DNA of 64,000 bases, from contig CAVIGM010000003.1 of NCBI GenBank assembly GCA_963642455.1, positions 1-64,000 of the forward strand. The letters are read 5' to 3'. The position numbers and the translations under genes were made by a program. Below the pieces are notes generated by a model. The model was not told the origin of the DNA. It worked only from the letters and a program-made list of their open reading frames with translations, and did not search any database. This document shows positions 34,448 through 43,997 of the stretch, piece by piece. The DNA is from Crickella sp963642455. Lineage in GTDB: Bacteria > Bacillota > Clostridia > Peptostreptococcales > Anaerovoracaceae. Each line of letters begins with the position of its first letter. Within the stretch, counting starts at the first letter, position 1.

Positions 34448-36031
34448 TTACAGCATCGCGAACAACTTCTTGTTGGCTGCGTATATCTTCCTAAACGTCT
34501 GATAATATTTCTCATATTCGGCATGGCGTCCCATATCTGGCATATAGACTTCGGTCGCAGGGATGAAATCCTTAACGCATGACAGATCTGGAATCAGGCC
34601 AAGTCCGACAGCAACAACTGCAGCCGCACCAACAGAGCCTACATTCTGAGGCGATGCGACAGTCTCTACCTGCCTACCGATAATGTCCGCAAGCATCTGA
34701 CAAGATACTGGCGACAGGGCTCCGCCACCAACGAAGCGAATCACATCTGAAGTCTTGATTTTCCTATCCTGACATTCGAGCATCCATCTTAAGTGATAGA
34801 AAATTCCCTCGAGAACCGCGTGTATAAGTTCTGTCTTGCCTGTTTCGATGCCGATTCCGAAGAACATTCCCTTAGCATTAGGATCCTCAAATGGGCATCT
34901 GTTGCCATGAAGCCATGGTGTAAAAATCACGCCGCCCGAGCCCGGCTCCACATCCTTGACCGCGTCGGTCATGTACGAATACAGGCTTGAATATCTCGCT
35001 TCATAATCCGAAGGCACGCCTTCTTTTCTTATATAAATTCCTATTTCGTCAAGCGCGAGGTGGTCCTTGACCCACTCGAGACACTTGCCAGCAGTCTCCA
35101 TCTCTGCAAAATAATTAAATTTACCGCTCTGGGCTCCAACGATTGCGGCAATCATTGCGCTTGTGTCAACCACCTGCTTGTCGGTTACGGTTCCGACCCA
35201 GCCCGAGGTACCGCTGTAAATATGCGTGTCTCCGACTTCAACGCTGCCGGCTCCGACGCCTATAAGAGACGAATCTCCGCCACCGCCAAATACTGCCGTT
35301 CCCTCGACAAGTCCAAGCTCCGATGCCGCTTTTGCAGTAAGGCCGCCGACGAGGTCCGTCGACTTGATGATTTCTGGTAGCAGGTCCATATTGATGTCGA
35401 ACATCGAGCACATCTTCTTGCTCCAGCCCTCTTTGCCCTTTCGCGTATCGTAAATCAAGGTCGCAAAAGCAGAATCCTCCGTGGCCTTGAACTCGCCCGT
35501 GCATCTGCAAATCAGGTAGTCCTTCACATCGAACCATTTGTATGCGTTCGCAAAATTAGGCTCGTGAGCCTCGAGCCACTTATATTTCCAGACTGGGTCT
35601 TTGACGCTTGAAGTCACCGCACCAGTAATCGCAAGGCTCGGAATGAGCTTGAAGATATTAGCCCCCGCAATCTGAGGACCGTATGCGATACCCTTGCTGA
35701 TTTCTTCCTTCGCGCGCTGATCCATATAGCTCATCGGACGATGAATAGGCTCGCCGTCTTTATCAACGAGAACGACACCTTGCATCTGCGAACAGAACGA
35801 AATTCCTTCAACCTGCTCAGGCTTCACGCTAATCTTGGAGAAAAGTTCCCTTGTGCTGTCACACATCCCCTTCCACCAGTCGTCGCCATCCTGCTCAGCT
35901 CCGCCGTCATCAAGGATGTAAAGCGGATAATTCGCTGTCGCCGATTCAATCAAATCAATTCTCTCGTTCACATCGAAGAGGCATGTCTTCACGCCCGTCG
36001 TTCCGATGTCATAAGCCAAAATATATGCCAT
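34448..36031 (-). CDS. FGGY-family carbohydrate kinase, xylulokinase-like
   Basis: FGGY kinases phosphorylate sugars such as xylulose, glycerol or gluconate with ATP. The 527-residue protein has the N-terminal ATP motif LAYDIGTTGVKTCLFD, substrate loop CSQMQGVVLVD and SYMDQRA, the catalytic-Asp region VFGGGGDSSLIGVGAG, and the C-terminal adenosine motif VRFVGGGALSPVSCQMLADIIG. Overall it is nearest to xylulokinases, but no isomerase or sugar transporter is adjacent, so the sugar is open. AAAGGTGG precedes the ATG. It has its own promoter downstream of buk. Confidence 0.85.
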   Translation of the reverse strand: MAYILAYDIGTTGVKTCLFDVNERIDLIESATANYPLYILDDGGAEQDGDDWWKGMCDSTRELFSKISVKPEQVEGISFCSQMQGVVLVDKDGEPIHRPMSYMDQRAKEEISKGIAYGPQIAGANIFKLIPSLAITGAVTSSVKDPVWKYKWLEAHEPNFANAYKWFDVKDYLICRCTGEFKATEDSAFATLIYDTRKGKEGWSKKMCSMFDINMDLLPEIIKSTDLVGGLTAKAASELGLVEGTAVFGGGGDSSLIGVGAGSVEVGDTHIYSGTSGWVGTVTDKQVVDTSAMIAAIVGAQSGKFNYFAEMETAGKCLEWVKDHLALDEIGIYIRKEGVPSDYEARYSSLYSYMTDAVKDVEPGSGGVIFTPWLHGNRCPFEDPNAKGMFFGIGIETGKTELIHAVLEGIFYHLRWMLECQDRKIKTSDVIRFVGGGALSPVSCQMLADIIGRQVETVASPQNVGSVGAAAVVAVGLGLIPDLSCVKDFIPATEVYMPDMGRHAEYEKYYQTFRKIYAANKKLFAML

Positions 36032-36119
36032 TTAATCTGCCACCTTTCCGGAAGTGTTTTTCTTGTTCTTTTGTTTCCTTATTTTTTACCGCGTGCTCGC
36101 AGCCTATTTGTCTGCAGAT

Positions 36120-36128
36120 ATTATAACA
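36120..36128 (-). promoter_or_regulatory. Extended -10 promoter of the FGGY kinase gene
   Basis: TGT-TATAAT on the minus strand (-10 at 36125-36120) without a good -35. The leader is about 80 nt. Confidence 0.55.
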
Positions 36129-36196
36129 CAGCGCCTGCCTTGATTCTACCGAGCATTAAAAGGTGACATTCTTAGTTGTATTTTTAATAGTTGAAA

Positions 36197-37330
36197 TTAA
36201 ATTCCGTATTTATCTGAATGGAAGCCTTCAAATATAGGCTTTCCGTCGTATTCGAGTATTTCTTCCTCGCCGATGAGAGCTCTGTATGCTCCCGCAGCAA
36301 GTGCAGCTACCTCAAGCTCTCCCGGATATACATAGACAGGTGCAATCCAGTCTACATATTCCTTGACCTTGTCGATAACATAGTCACATCTTGCAACTCC
36401 GCCCGTCATCAGAATGGCATCGAATTTGCCTTTCATAACTACCGAATACATTCCGATTGTCTTAGCGAACTGGTAAGCCATTCCGTCAACAACCCTCTTA
36501 GCGTACTCGTCGTTCTCTTCATTTATGCGGCGCATAATTTCCTGCATATCCGAGGTTCCGAGATGGTCAATGAGTCCGCCCTCTCGAATCAGCTTAGTCT
36601 CGAGGTCAATCATTGTTGGATGTTCGCTACTATATGCCATCTTGAGAACTGTTGAGTTAGGAAGTATTCCGGCACGAGTTGGAGTCATAGGGCCATCGCC
36701 AATCAAGCTGTCGCTTGTGTCAATCATTCTTCCGTTGTGGTGAACCGTAACCGATACACCGCCGCCAAAGTGCGCAACAAGAAGGTCAGCCTCTTTATAT
36801 TTAAGGCCATGCTCCTTGCAGAATCTATAAGCGACTTCCTTCTGATTGAGGCAGTGGCAGTGGCTCTGTCTGTAAAGGCCCTTAAGGCCGGATATTCTTG
36901 CAATATCCATAAGCTCATCAGTATCAGGAGAATTTACTGTAAAAGCAGGAACTCCATATTCGTCGGCGAGCTTGCGGCAAATCTGCGGAGCAAGCATTGC
37001 GGGATGCGGCACGCCTGATGCTGCTGTAATGCAGTCCTTGAGCATGACCGTATTTATTTCATATACGCCGCCGAGACAACCTACCATACCGCCGCCACGA
37101 CCTACAAAGGCGTCCATTTTCGAAAGATCTACGTCGTGATCCTTGCAGGCCTTCTCGACCATTTCCCAGCGGTAATAGAGCTGATCCTGAATACACGAAT
37201 ATTTAGCCAGCTCGTCTTTCTCGTGATGAAGGTTCTCAATCCACACCTTCTCATCATTGTGGTAATAGCCAATCTTAGTTGACGTTGAACCTGGATTCAG
37301 AGCGATGATGTGATAAATTTTCTTTTCCAT
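36197..37330 (-). CDS. buk: Butyrate kinase (or branched-chain acyl kinase)
   Basis: It transfers phosphate from an acyl phosphate to ADP, giving ATP and the free acid. The 377-residue protein is an acetokinase-family member: IIALNPGSTSTKIGYY (N-terminal phosphate loop), VGRGGGMVGCLGGVYEIN, LVAHFGGGVSVTVHHNGRMIDT and AILMTGGVARCDYV. Length and motifs fit Buk rather than AckA. No phosphotransbutyrylase is seen. It lies 92 nt downstream of etfA after a hairpin. It could capture energy on the oxidative branch of branched-chain amino acid fermentation; this is inference. Confidence 0.93.
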   Translation of the reverse strand: MEKKIYHIIALNPGSTSTKIGYYHNDEKVWIENLHHEKDELAKYSCIQDQLYYRWEMVEKACKDHDVDLSKMDAFVGRGGGMVGCLGGVYEINTVMLKDCITAASGVPHPAMLAPQICRKLADEYGVPAFTVNSPDTDELMDIARISGLKGLYRQSHCHCLNQKEVAYRFCKEHGLKYKEADLLVAHFGGGVSVTVHHNGRMIDTSDSLIGDGPMTPTRAGILPNSTVLKMAYSSEHPTMIDLETKLIREGGLIDHLGTSDMQEIMRRINEENDEYAKRVVDGMAYQFAKTIGMYSVVMKGKFDAILMTGGVARCDYVIDKVKEYVDWIAPVYVYPGELEVAALAAGAYRALIGEEEILEYDGKPIFEGFHSDKYGI

Positions 37331-37364
37331 ATCCTAATATTCCCCCGAAATAGAATGAGATAGT

Positions 37365-37401
37365 TATTGGTCCCCCTGTCTTATGGGCAAGGGGACCAAT
37401 A
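37365..37401 (-). terminator. Hairpin between etfA and buk
   Basis: TATTGGTCCCC (37365-37375) pairs with GGGGACCAATA (37391-37401), an 11-bp stem with a 15-nt loop. No U-tract follows on the minus strand, so it may be an RNA-processing or stability element or a weak terminator that lowers buk relative to the had operon. Confidence 0.6.
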
Positions 37402-37422
37402 TTTCAATAATAAGGAAGTGTG

Positions 37423-38538
37423 TTATGCTTCTGCCTTAGCAGCTTTAATTGAGTCAAGAAGCAGAGGTCCAACCTTGAAGAGGTCGCCTACGATACCATA
37501 GTCAGCAATCTCGAAAATTGGAGCTGCATCATTCTTGTTAACTGCGATGATGCACTCTGAATCCTGCATACCAGCCTTATGCTGGATAGCTCCAGAAATA
37601 CCAAGAGCGATATATACCTTAGGATGTACAGTCTTACCTGTCTGTCCAACCTGGTGGTCTGCCGAAATCCATCCTGCGTCTACAACAGCACGGGATGAGC
37701 CAACTACTCCGCCGAGTTCCTCAGCGATAGCTTCAGCAATCTTGATTCCGCCTTCAACGTCCTTAGCGATTCCACGACCAACTGATACGATGAAGTCAGC
37801 TCCGATAAGGTCAACCATCTTCTTAGCAGCCTTAACGATTTCAACTACTTCAGTCTTAATATCCTCAGCTGTGAGTGTGAACTCAGGGTGGATAATCTCT
37901 ACAGCGTTAGCCTTAGCCTCGTCAAATACTCTCTTCTGCATTACTCCAGGACGAACTGTTGCCATAGCAGGTCTGAATCTTGGGCATACGATAGTAGCCA
38001 TCAAGTGTCCGCCAAAAGCAGGTCTTGTCATCTTGAGGTTAGTATTAACGTCAAAGAGTGGTGAATCAAATTTAGTATTGTCAACATCAACGTTTGATCC
38101 TTCACGGAGGAAGTTGATGTATCCGTCAAGATCTACATCAAGGTGTGTGCAGTCAGCACAGAGTCCTGTATGAAGTCTTGCAGCACAACGAGGAGCAAGG
38201 TCTCTTCCGATGTTGGAAGCTCCGAAGATCATGATTTCAGGCTTATATTCCTGTACCATGTCTGTGATAACCTTTGTATATCCATCTGTTGTGTAGTTCT
38301 TGAGGAGTGGGCTGTCGCATACGTATACCTTGTCAGCTCCGTAGCCGCCAAGCTCCTTAGCAATTCCGTCCACATTCTCACCGAGAAGAATTCCGTGTAA
38401 CTCTACACCGAGCTCATCAGCAAGCTTGCGGCCTTCGGAAATAAGTTCAAAAGTTGTAGGCATCATTTTGCCCTGACGCTGCTCACAGAAAACCCATACA
38501 TTCTTGAAGGCAGCGATATCAGCACTATTATAAGACAT
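37423..38538 (-). CDS. etfA: Electron transfer flavoprotein, alpha subunit
   Basis: EtfA with EtfB carries electrons between the acyl-CoA dehydrogenase and NADH/ferredoxin. The 371 residues include an N-terminal alpha/beta region (VWVFCEQRQGKMMPTTFELISEGRKLADELG) and the C-terminal FAD domain with IGADFIVSVGRGI, GSSRAVVDAGWISADHQVGQTGKTVHPKVYIALGISGAIQH, the EtfA signature. In analogous clostridial systems the complex bifurcates electrons from NADH to enoyl-CoA and ferredoxin. It is the last gene of the had operon, 14 nt after etfB. Confidence 0.96.
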   Translation of the reverse strand: MSYNSADIAAFKNVWVFCEQRQGKMMPTTFELISEGRKLADELGVELHGILLGENVDGIAKELGGYGADKVYVCDSPLLKNYTTDGYTKVITDMVQEYKPEIMIFGASNIGRDLAPRCAARLHTGLCADCTHLDVDLDGYINFLREGSNVDVDNTKFDSPLFDVNTNLKMTRPAFGGHLMATIVCPRFRPAMATVRPGVMQKRVFDEAKANAVEIIHPEFTLTAEDIKTEVVEIVKAAKKMVDLIGADFIVSVGRGIAKDVEGGIKIAEAIAEELGGVVGSSRAVVDAGWISADHQVGQTGKTVHPKVYIALGISGAIQHKAGMQDSECIIAVNKNDAAPIFEIADYGIVGDLFKVGPLLLDSIKAAKAEA

Positions 38539-38552
38539 TCTATATACCTCCT

Positions 38553-39353
38553 TTAAATAATGTGTTTACCTGTAAGAATCTTAACGAGTTCATCAGTTGT
38601 TTCCTTGCCTGAACCCTCAAGCATCATGCCTGCTCCCTTTACAGGAGGTGCAAATGACTTGTAGATATTTGTTGGGGATCCCTTAAGACCGATTGTTGAA
38701 GGGTCGATAAGCTCGTGATCCTTAAGAGCATCATATCCCATTACAGTAAGAGGCATATCCCAGCATGCTTCTGTTCCTGCTACTGTCATGTAACGAGGAG
38801 TGTTGAGTTCCTTGATGCAAGTGATCATGCAAGGTGTATCAACCTTGATTACCATGTATCCATCCTCAAGCATTCTGTGGATAGTAAGAGTCTTGCCATC
38901 CTTAGTGATTTCGCCTGCGTATGTAACCTGTGGAAGGTGAAGCTTCTCAGCGATCTGAGGTCCAACCTGTGCTGTATCTCCATCGATAGCCTGACGGCCT
39001 GCAATGATGATATCGTCATCTTCAATTCCGTATGTATCGATAGCTGCAGCGAGTATCTGTGATGTAGCGTATGTATCGGATCCACCGAACTCTCTTGCAG
39101 ATACGAGAACTGTCTCATCAACGCCCATAGCCATGAGCTCTCTGAGCATACCCTCTGCAGGAGCAGGTCCCATTGTGAATGCTACAACCTTATAGCCGTA
39201 TTCGTCCTTAAGTGTCAGTGCAGCCTCAATAGCATTGAGGTCATCTGGGTTGATGATAGTCTGCATTGATGCACGATCAAGTGTTCCATCTGCCTTAACA
39301 GCAACCTTGCCGGAAGTATCAGGAACCTGTTTAACTGTTACAATAATTTTCAT
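38553..39353 (-). CDS. etfB: Electron transfer flavoprotein, beta subunit
   Basis: The 266-residue partner of EtfA starts MKIIVTVKQVPDTSG. It shows TMGPAPAEGMLRELMAMGVDE and IIAGRQAIDGDTAQVGPQIAEKLHLPQVTYA, the EtfB signature with the flavin/AMP-binding loop. I place the start at the second ATG because AAAGGAGG is only 2 nt from the first but about 8 nt from the second. It lies between acdB and etfA with spacers of about 15 nt, as expected for a dehydrogenase-Etf complex. Confidence 0.96.
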   Translation of the reverse strand: MKIIVTVKQVPDTSGKVAVKADGTLDRASMQTIINPDDLNAIEAALTLKDEYGYKVVAFTMGPAPAEGMLRELMAMGVDETVLVSAREFGGSDTYATSQILAAAIDTYGIEDDDIIIAGRQAIDGDTAQVGPQIAEKLHLPQVTYAGEITKDGKTLTIHRMLEDGYMVIKVDTPCMITCIKELNTPRYMTVAGTEACWDMPLTVMGYDALKDHELIDPSTIGLKGSPTNIYKSFAPPVKGAGMMLEGSGKETTDELVKILTGKHII

Positions 39354-39371
39354 TTCCATTACCTCCTTTAA

Positions 39372-40514
39372 TTACTTAAGCAGTGCGCTTGCGATAACCA
39401 TTTCCTGAATCTGGCTTGTACCCTCATAGATGCTTGTGATACGAGCGTCTCTGTAGAGTCTCTCAACCTTGTATTCATTGATGTATCCATAACCACCGTG
39501 AATCTGTACTGCCTTATATGCGCAACGGTTAGCTGCCTCTGCTGCGAAGAATTTAGCGATTGAGCAAGCCTTACTTGCTTCTGGATCGTCAGCATCCTTG
39601 AGTACAGCAGCATGTCTTACAAGCTGTCTTGCAGCCTCAACATCTGTTGCCATCTCTGCGAGCATGAAGCTTACACCCTGGAAATCCGAAATAGCTCTTC
39701 CGAACTGCTTTCTTTCCTTTGAGTACTTAACAGCCTCATCAAGACAGGACTGAGCAATACCTGTAGCCTGAGCAGCAACACCAAGACGTCCGCCGTCAAG
39801 AGTCTTCATAGCATACTGGAAGCCCTTGTGGAGTGGTCCAACAAGGCAATCCTTGCCTACTCTTACGTCTTCAAATACTACGTCGCATGTTGGGTAACCC
39901 TTGATACCCATCTTCTTCTCAGGTGCACCAAGAGATACTCCAGGAAGCTTCATGTCAACGATGAACATCGAAATTCCCTTTGAGCCCTTGAGCTTAGGAT
40001 CTGTCTTAGCAAAGCAGATAATCCAGTCAGCCATAGGAGCTGCTGAGATGAAGCACTTACGACCGTTGATGATAAAATCGTCTCCATCCTGAATTGCTGT
40101 TGTTACTGTGCCGCCAGCATCTGAACCTGCGCCAGGCTCTGTGAGTCCGAAGCAGATAATCTTCTCACCACTTGCAATAGGTGGGAGATACTTCTTCTTC
40201 TGCTCTTCATTACCAGCAAGAAGAAGTGGGCCGCCGCCGAGTGAGTTAGAAGTGTTAGCGTAAAGTGACAGAACTGTGCACTGTCTTGCGAACTCTTCGA
40301 TCATGAGAGTGTAAGTAAGGTAATCACATCCTGAGCCGCCGTATTCCTTTGGAATCTTTACGCCCATGAATCCATACTTAGCAATCTTGTTGTGGATATC
40401 CCAGTTGAATTCTCCTGTGCTGTCCAGTTCGTCCTGCAGCTCCTTTGTAAACTCTGTTTCTGCGAATTCGCGGAAAAGTTTCTGCTGCAGAGCATGTTTC
40501 TTGTCAAGAATCAT
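39372..40514 (-). CDS. acdB: Acyl-CoA dehydrogenase (enoyl-CoA reductase direction)
   Basis: This FAD enzyme, working with EtfAB, would reduce the 2-enoyl-CoA to the saturated acyl-CoA. The 380-residue protein has the standard fold: FGLTEPGAGSDAGG (flavin/substrate loop), MGIKGYPTCDVVFEDVRV, and the C-terminal block VQIHGGYGYINEYKVERLYRDARITSIYEGTSQIQ, where the Glu of YEGTS is the usual catalytic base. The symbol follows the leucine-fermentation gene of Clostridioides difficile. The context, not the sequence, gives the substrate. Confidence 0.93.
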   Translation of the reverse strand: MILDKKHALQQKLFREFAETEFTKELQDELDSTGEFNWDIHNKIAKYGFMGVKIPKEYGGSGCDYLTYTLMIEEFARQCTVLSLYANTSNSLGGGPLLLAGNEEQKKKYLPPIASGEKIICFGLTEPGAGSDAGGTVTTAIQDGDDFIINGRKCFISAAPMADWIICFAKTDPKLKGSKGISMFIVDMKLPGVSLGAPEKKMGIKGYPTCDVVFEDVRVGKDCLVGPLHKGFQYAMKTLDGGRLGVAAQATGIAQSCLDEAVKYSKERKQFGRAISDFQGVSFMLAEMATDVEAARQLVRHAAVLKDADDPEASKACSIAKFFAAEAANRCAYKAVQIHGGYGYINEYKVERLYRDARITSIYEGTSQIQEMVIASALLK

Positions 40515-40544
40515 ATTTTCCTCCTTATAATAAATAATAACTAA

Positions 40545-41546
40545 TTAAGCTGGAATCTCGTGTGATGACTTACCTTCTGTAAGTACTTCATAGATTCCGT
40601 TAACACCGCACTCTGCCATCTGCTCAGCAGCCTCAGCTGTGAAGAATGCCATATGTGGTGTATGAACGAAGTTAACGAATGAACGCAGGTATTTAAGCTT
40701 GAACCAAGGCATACCCTCTGTCTTTACGATATCTTCGTTGTGTGGTGTGTGGATAATTCCGGTCTCTCCTGGGAAAGCATCCATGAACATTCCACCTATC
40801 TTCTCTGTCTCCATTCCCCAGATGATAGCGTCAACATCTACAAGCTCACCACGAGCATTGTCGATAAGAATAACGCCGTCCTTCATCTTCTCGATGGCTT
40901 CCTTGTTAATCATTCCTGTTGTGCTTGGAAGAAGTGGTGTATGAATTGTGATTACATCACATTCTTTATAAATAGTATCAAGATCAACATATTCAGCATA
41001 TTCCTTAACTGCATCGTTCTGGAATACATCATAAGCAAGGATCTTGCATCCGAAGCTTGAGAGAAGCTTGCAAACGGTGAATCCGATCTTACCTGTTCCC
41101 ATAACACCAACTGTCATGGTTCTGAGCTCTCTTCCCATCTTGCCCTTCAGTGTGTAGTCGTTGTCGTCTGTATTGTACAGAGCCTTCTTGAACTTTCTGA
41201 TTGCGATGAGAATTGACATTACTGTATATTCAGCAACACCGTTAGGCGCATAAGCACCATTGCAAAGCTTGAAGCCGAGCTGTCTTGCATATTCAACGTT
41301 CATGTGGTTGTAACCAACGCAACGTGATGCAAGTACCTTTACTCCATATCCCTTCAGAGTATCAAGAACCTCGTTGCAGTAATTGCTCTGTCCGAGTGTT
41401 GTTACTCCGTCTGCTCCCTCTGCCATTCCTACTGTTGTAGGGTCGAGGTTAGCTCCTGTGCTTACTAATTCGATTCCGTACTTCTTGCAAAGGCCCTCAA
41501 TAATAGGTGCCTCATCAGGTCTTACCTCATAAGCTGCAATTTTCAT
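40545..41546 (-). CDS. ldhA: D-2-hydroxyacid dehydrogenase (2-oxo acid reductase)
   Basis: It would reduce the 2-oxo acid to the (R)-2-hydroxy acid with NADH, the first step of the reductive branch. The 333-residue protein has the NAD-binding GVMGTGKIG (G150-G155), catalytic Arg R232 (DNARGELVD), acid E261 (FPGETG) and His H298 (VHTPHMAFFT). It resembles LdhA of Clostridioides difficile and FldH-type phenyllactate dehydrogenases. Which amino acid is used (leucine, phenylalanine or another) cannot be decided here. The gene sits inside the dehydratase operon, after hadA. Confidence 0.92.
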   Translation of the reverse strand: MKIAAYEVRPDEAPIIEGLCKKYGIELVSTGANLDPTTVGMAEGADGVTTLGQSNYCNEVLDTLKGYGVKVLASRCVGYNHMNVEYARQLGFKLCNGAYAPNGVAEYTVMSILIAIRKFKKALYNTDDNDYTLKGKMGRELRTMTVGVMGTGKIGFTVCKLLSSFGCKILAYDVFQNDAVKEYAEYVDLDTIYKECDVITIHTPLLPSTTGMINKEAIEKMKDGVILIDNARGELVDVDAIIWGMETEKIGGMFMDAFPGETGIIHTPHNEDIVKTEGMPWFKLKYLRSFVNFVHTPHMAFFTAEAAEQMAECGVNGIYEVLTEGKSSHEIPA

Positions 41547-41607
41547 GATCTTTTCTCCTTTTAGTCATGCTTAATTATTTTGTTTAGAATAAATATATGT
41601 ATTAGAC

Positions 41608-42852
41608 TTAGTCGGCTAATTCAGGATCCATTGGCACTGCAACGCCATTGTCGATCATTGACTTAACCTCTTCATCTGAATAACCGTACTCCTTCAGAAC
41701 CTCTACTGTATGCTCGCCAGGATATGGTCCTCTCTCGTATGGAGGAAGTCCGATTTCCTCGAACATCATTGGAGGTCTTACCATTGTTCTCTTATTTCCA
41801 TTTGAGTATGTCATCTCATAGAAAATGTCTGAGCCCCATGCCTGCTCGTCCTTGAGAAGCTCGTCCCAGTTCTGAGCAATTGCGTATGGCAGGTCAGCAG
41901 CGTCCATAAGATCTGTCCACTCCTTAAGAGTCTTAGATGCCATAAGAGCAACCAGCCAATCATAGAACTCTTCCTTGTTAGCCTGCAGATTAGCCTGTGG
42001 GTAGAACTTAGGATTGTCTGCCATTTCAGGATGTCCAACTGCGTTCATGAAGATTGGATAGTGTCTGTCATACTGTGGCATAGCAATCTGCAACCAACGC
42101 TCGTCCTTTGTCTTGTAGCAAACAACAAGTGGGTTAGCAAGATTTGATCTCTTCTGAGGATACTTCATGCAGTCCTCACCATACTGGCTTGCCTGAAGTA
42201 CAAGGGAAATATCCCATACAGCGCTGTGGAAAAGTGATACAACAACCTTGTCTCCCTGGCCTGTCATCTTAGCTCTGAAGAGTGCTGCGAGAATTCCGCA
42301 AGCAAGGTTCATAGCAACCTGGTGATCTCCGAAGCCTGCTACTGTGAGCATTGGAAGGCTGTCGCTGTCTCTGAGTGGTCCGATGATTCCGCCACGAGCA
42401 TAGAATGCTGTGAAGTCGAAACCAGGAAGGTCCTTATCAGGTCCCTTCTCGCCATATCCTGAAATGTAACCGAATACAAGTGAAGGATACTTAGCGTGAA
42501 GTGTCTCATAATCAAATCCCATCTTCTTAAGAGGGCTCTGACGCATGTTAGTGATGAAAATATCTGCCTCTGAGATCATCTTCTCGAGTGCATCGTGACC
42601 TTCAGGTGTCTTTGTATTAAGAGTGATTCCTCTCTTACCTGCGTTCTCAAGGTCATAGGAAGTGTTCTCCTTGTGTGTGAGAGGTCTTCCCTCGTTAACT
42701 GCTGTAAATCTCAGTGGGTCGAGATTTGGAGCCTCGATCTTGATTACATCTGCACCAAGGTCAGCAAGAACACGTGCTGTGCAAGGTGCTGCGATGAAGG
42801 TTGCAAGCTCAACAACCTTTATACCCTCAAGAGGGCGTTTTACTTCTGACAT
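41608..42852 (-). CDS. hadA: 2-hydroxyacyl-CoA transferase, class III (CaiB/BaiF)
   Basis: It moves CoA from the end-product acyl-CoA to the 2-hydroxy acid, activating the substrate for dehydration without ATP. The 414-residue protein is a family III CoA-transferase: GIKVVELATFIAAPCTARVLADLGADVIKIEAP at the N terminus, NKRG-like GKRGITLNTKTPEG, and KDLPGFDFTAFYARGG with the catalytic Asp expected in PGFD. LANPLVVCYKTKDERWLQIAMPQYDR is also conserved. In transcription order it follows hadC after 17 nt. FldA would be the equivalent for aromatic acids. Confidence 0.93.
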   Translation of the reverse strand: MSEVKRPLEGIKVVELATFIAAPCTARVLADLGADVIKIEAPNLDPLRFTAVNEGRPLTHKENTSYDLENAGKRGITLNTKTPEGHDALEKMISEADIFITNMRQSPLKKMGFDYETLHAKYPSLVFGYISGYGEKGPDKDLPGFDFTAFYARGGIIGPLRDSDSLPMLTVAGFGDHQVAMNLACGILAALFRAKMTGQGDKVVVSLFHSAVWDISLVLQASQYGEDCMKYPQKRSNLANPLVVCYKTKDERWLQIAMPQYDRHYPIFMNAVGHPEMADNPKFYPQANLQANKEEFYDWLVALMASKTLKEWTDLMDAADLPYAIAQNWDELLKDEQAWGSDIFYEMTYSNGNKRTMVRPPMMFEEIGLPPYERGPYPGEHTVEVLKEYGYSDEEVKSMIDNGVAVPMDPELAD

Positions 42853-42869
42853 TTCTTTTCCTCCTATTT

Positions 42870-43985
42870 CTACATGCTTAACAGGTCGCGGAATGTTTCA
42901 AGGTTGGTGCGAACCTGCTCGAAATGTGTCATCTGTCTGTCAATTTCTATCTGTGTAATAGGAAGTCCTGCCTTCTCGCAAGCCTTCTTAATCATTACAT
43001 AGTCGAATTCCTCAGGGTCACAGAACTTGGTCATAACTATAACCACGCCCTTTGCTCCCCTTGCCTTTGCAGTCTCAACAATCCAGTCTACACGAGGCTT
43101 ATCAGCGTTGTATAGAACACTGCAATTGTCCATAGCTGCGAATTTCTCGGCAAGTGCTGTCAGCGCATCATCTCCGCAAGGTACATCTGTGCGGTACTGT
43201 CTTGACTGCGCTGCAACATCATCAGCAACAATATGCATTCCCATATCGTCAAAGATCTCATTGAGTGCCGGTGCATCAGTCAGGATGCCGGATACAAGTA
43301 CTGGTAGCTTTCCTGCTGATTCTGCGTTTTTATTAAGCTCCTCAATCAATTTCTCTACGAGAGCCGTATGCTCTTCCTTCAGCATGAAAAATGCGCTCTT
43401 GAAAATGTCACTTCTCTGTGCTGCAGTAACTTCTGGGTGCTTAGCAAGTACTTCATCAGCAAGACGCATAACTGAATTGTGCTTGTTATATACCTCATTT
43501 GATGCTGCGAGTGCTTCATTTGTGAAGGTTCCGCCGGCTCCCGTAAGATCATTGATCACTCTTTCATAGCCTGCTTTAGTAAATTTAATTCCGAAGTCAG
43601 GCTTACGATTCTGAGGATATGTCATTGGGATAAATTGAATCCCATTAACAGCATATTTCCAGTTCTCACCAAGAGTCTTAAGTGTATCGCAGAGTGAAGG
43701 AATAACGATTGCGCTTGCTCCTTCATAAGTTCCGTTGATACCAAGCTCAAGGATTGACTGTGCGATTGAGCAAAGAAATGCTGGGCAATATTCTTTAGCT
43801 CTGTCAAGCTCTGTATCTGCGCCCCAAGCACCAAATGGAACGAAGCCCATCGAGTGAATTACCTCTTCAGGTGTGTAAACAGGTGCAGTAAGAACTATTT
43901 TCTTTCCTTCCGAAAGATATTTATCCATCTGTGCACGAGGAGATGTTGCTACCTCATGGAACTGATTAAGAATCTCATTTAACAT
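42870..43985 (-). CDS. hadC: 2-hydroxyacyl-CoA dehydratase, subunit C
   Basis: This is the smaller iron-sulfur subunit of the radical dehydratase that removes water from 2-hydroxyacyl-CoA via a ketyl radical. The 371-residue protein is of the HgdB/FldB-C family: LTAPVYTPEEVIHSMGFVPFGAWGADTELDRAKEYCPAFLCSIAQSILELG at the N terminus, with the cysteines of the cluster region, and VVIVMTKFCDPEEFDYVMIKKACEKAGLPITQIEIDRQM at the C terminus. It lies 12 nt after hadB and pairs with it as a heterodimer. Confidence 0.93.
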   Translation of the reverse strand: MLNEILNQFHEVATSPRAQMDKYLSEGKKIVLTAPVYTPEEVIHSMGFVPFGAWGADTELDRAKEYCPAFLCSIAQSILELGINGTYEGASAIVIPSLCDTLKTLGENWKYAVNGIQFIPMTYPQNRKPDFGIKFTKAGYERVINDLTGAGGTFTNEALAASNEVYNKHNSVMRLADEVLAKHPEVTAAQRSDIFKSAFFMLKEEHTALVEKLIEELNKNAESAGKLPVLVSGILTDAPALNEIFDDMGMHIVADDVAAQSRQYRTDVPCGDDALTALAEKFAAMDNCSVLYNADKPRVDWIVETAKARGAKGVVIVMTKFCDPEEFDYVMIKKACEKAGLPITQIEIDRQMTHFEQVRTNLETFRDLLSM

Positions 43986-43997
43986 AGCTTTCCCTCC

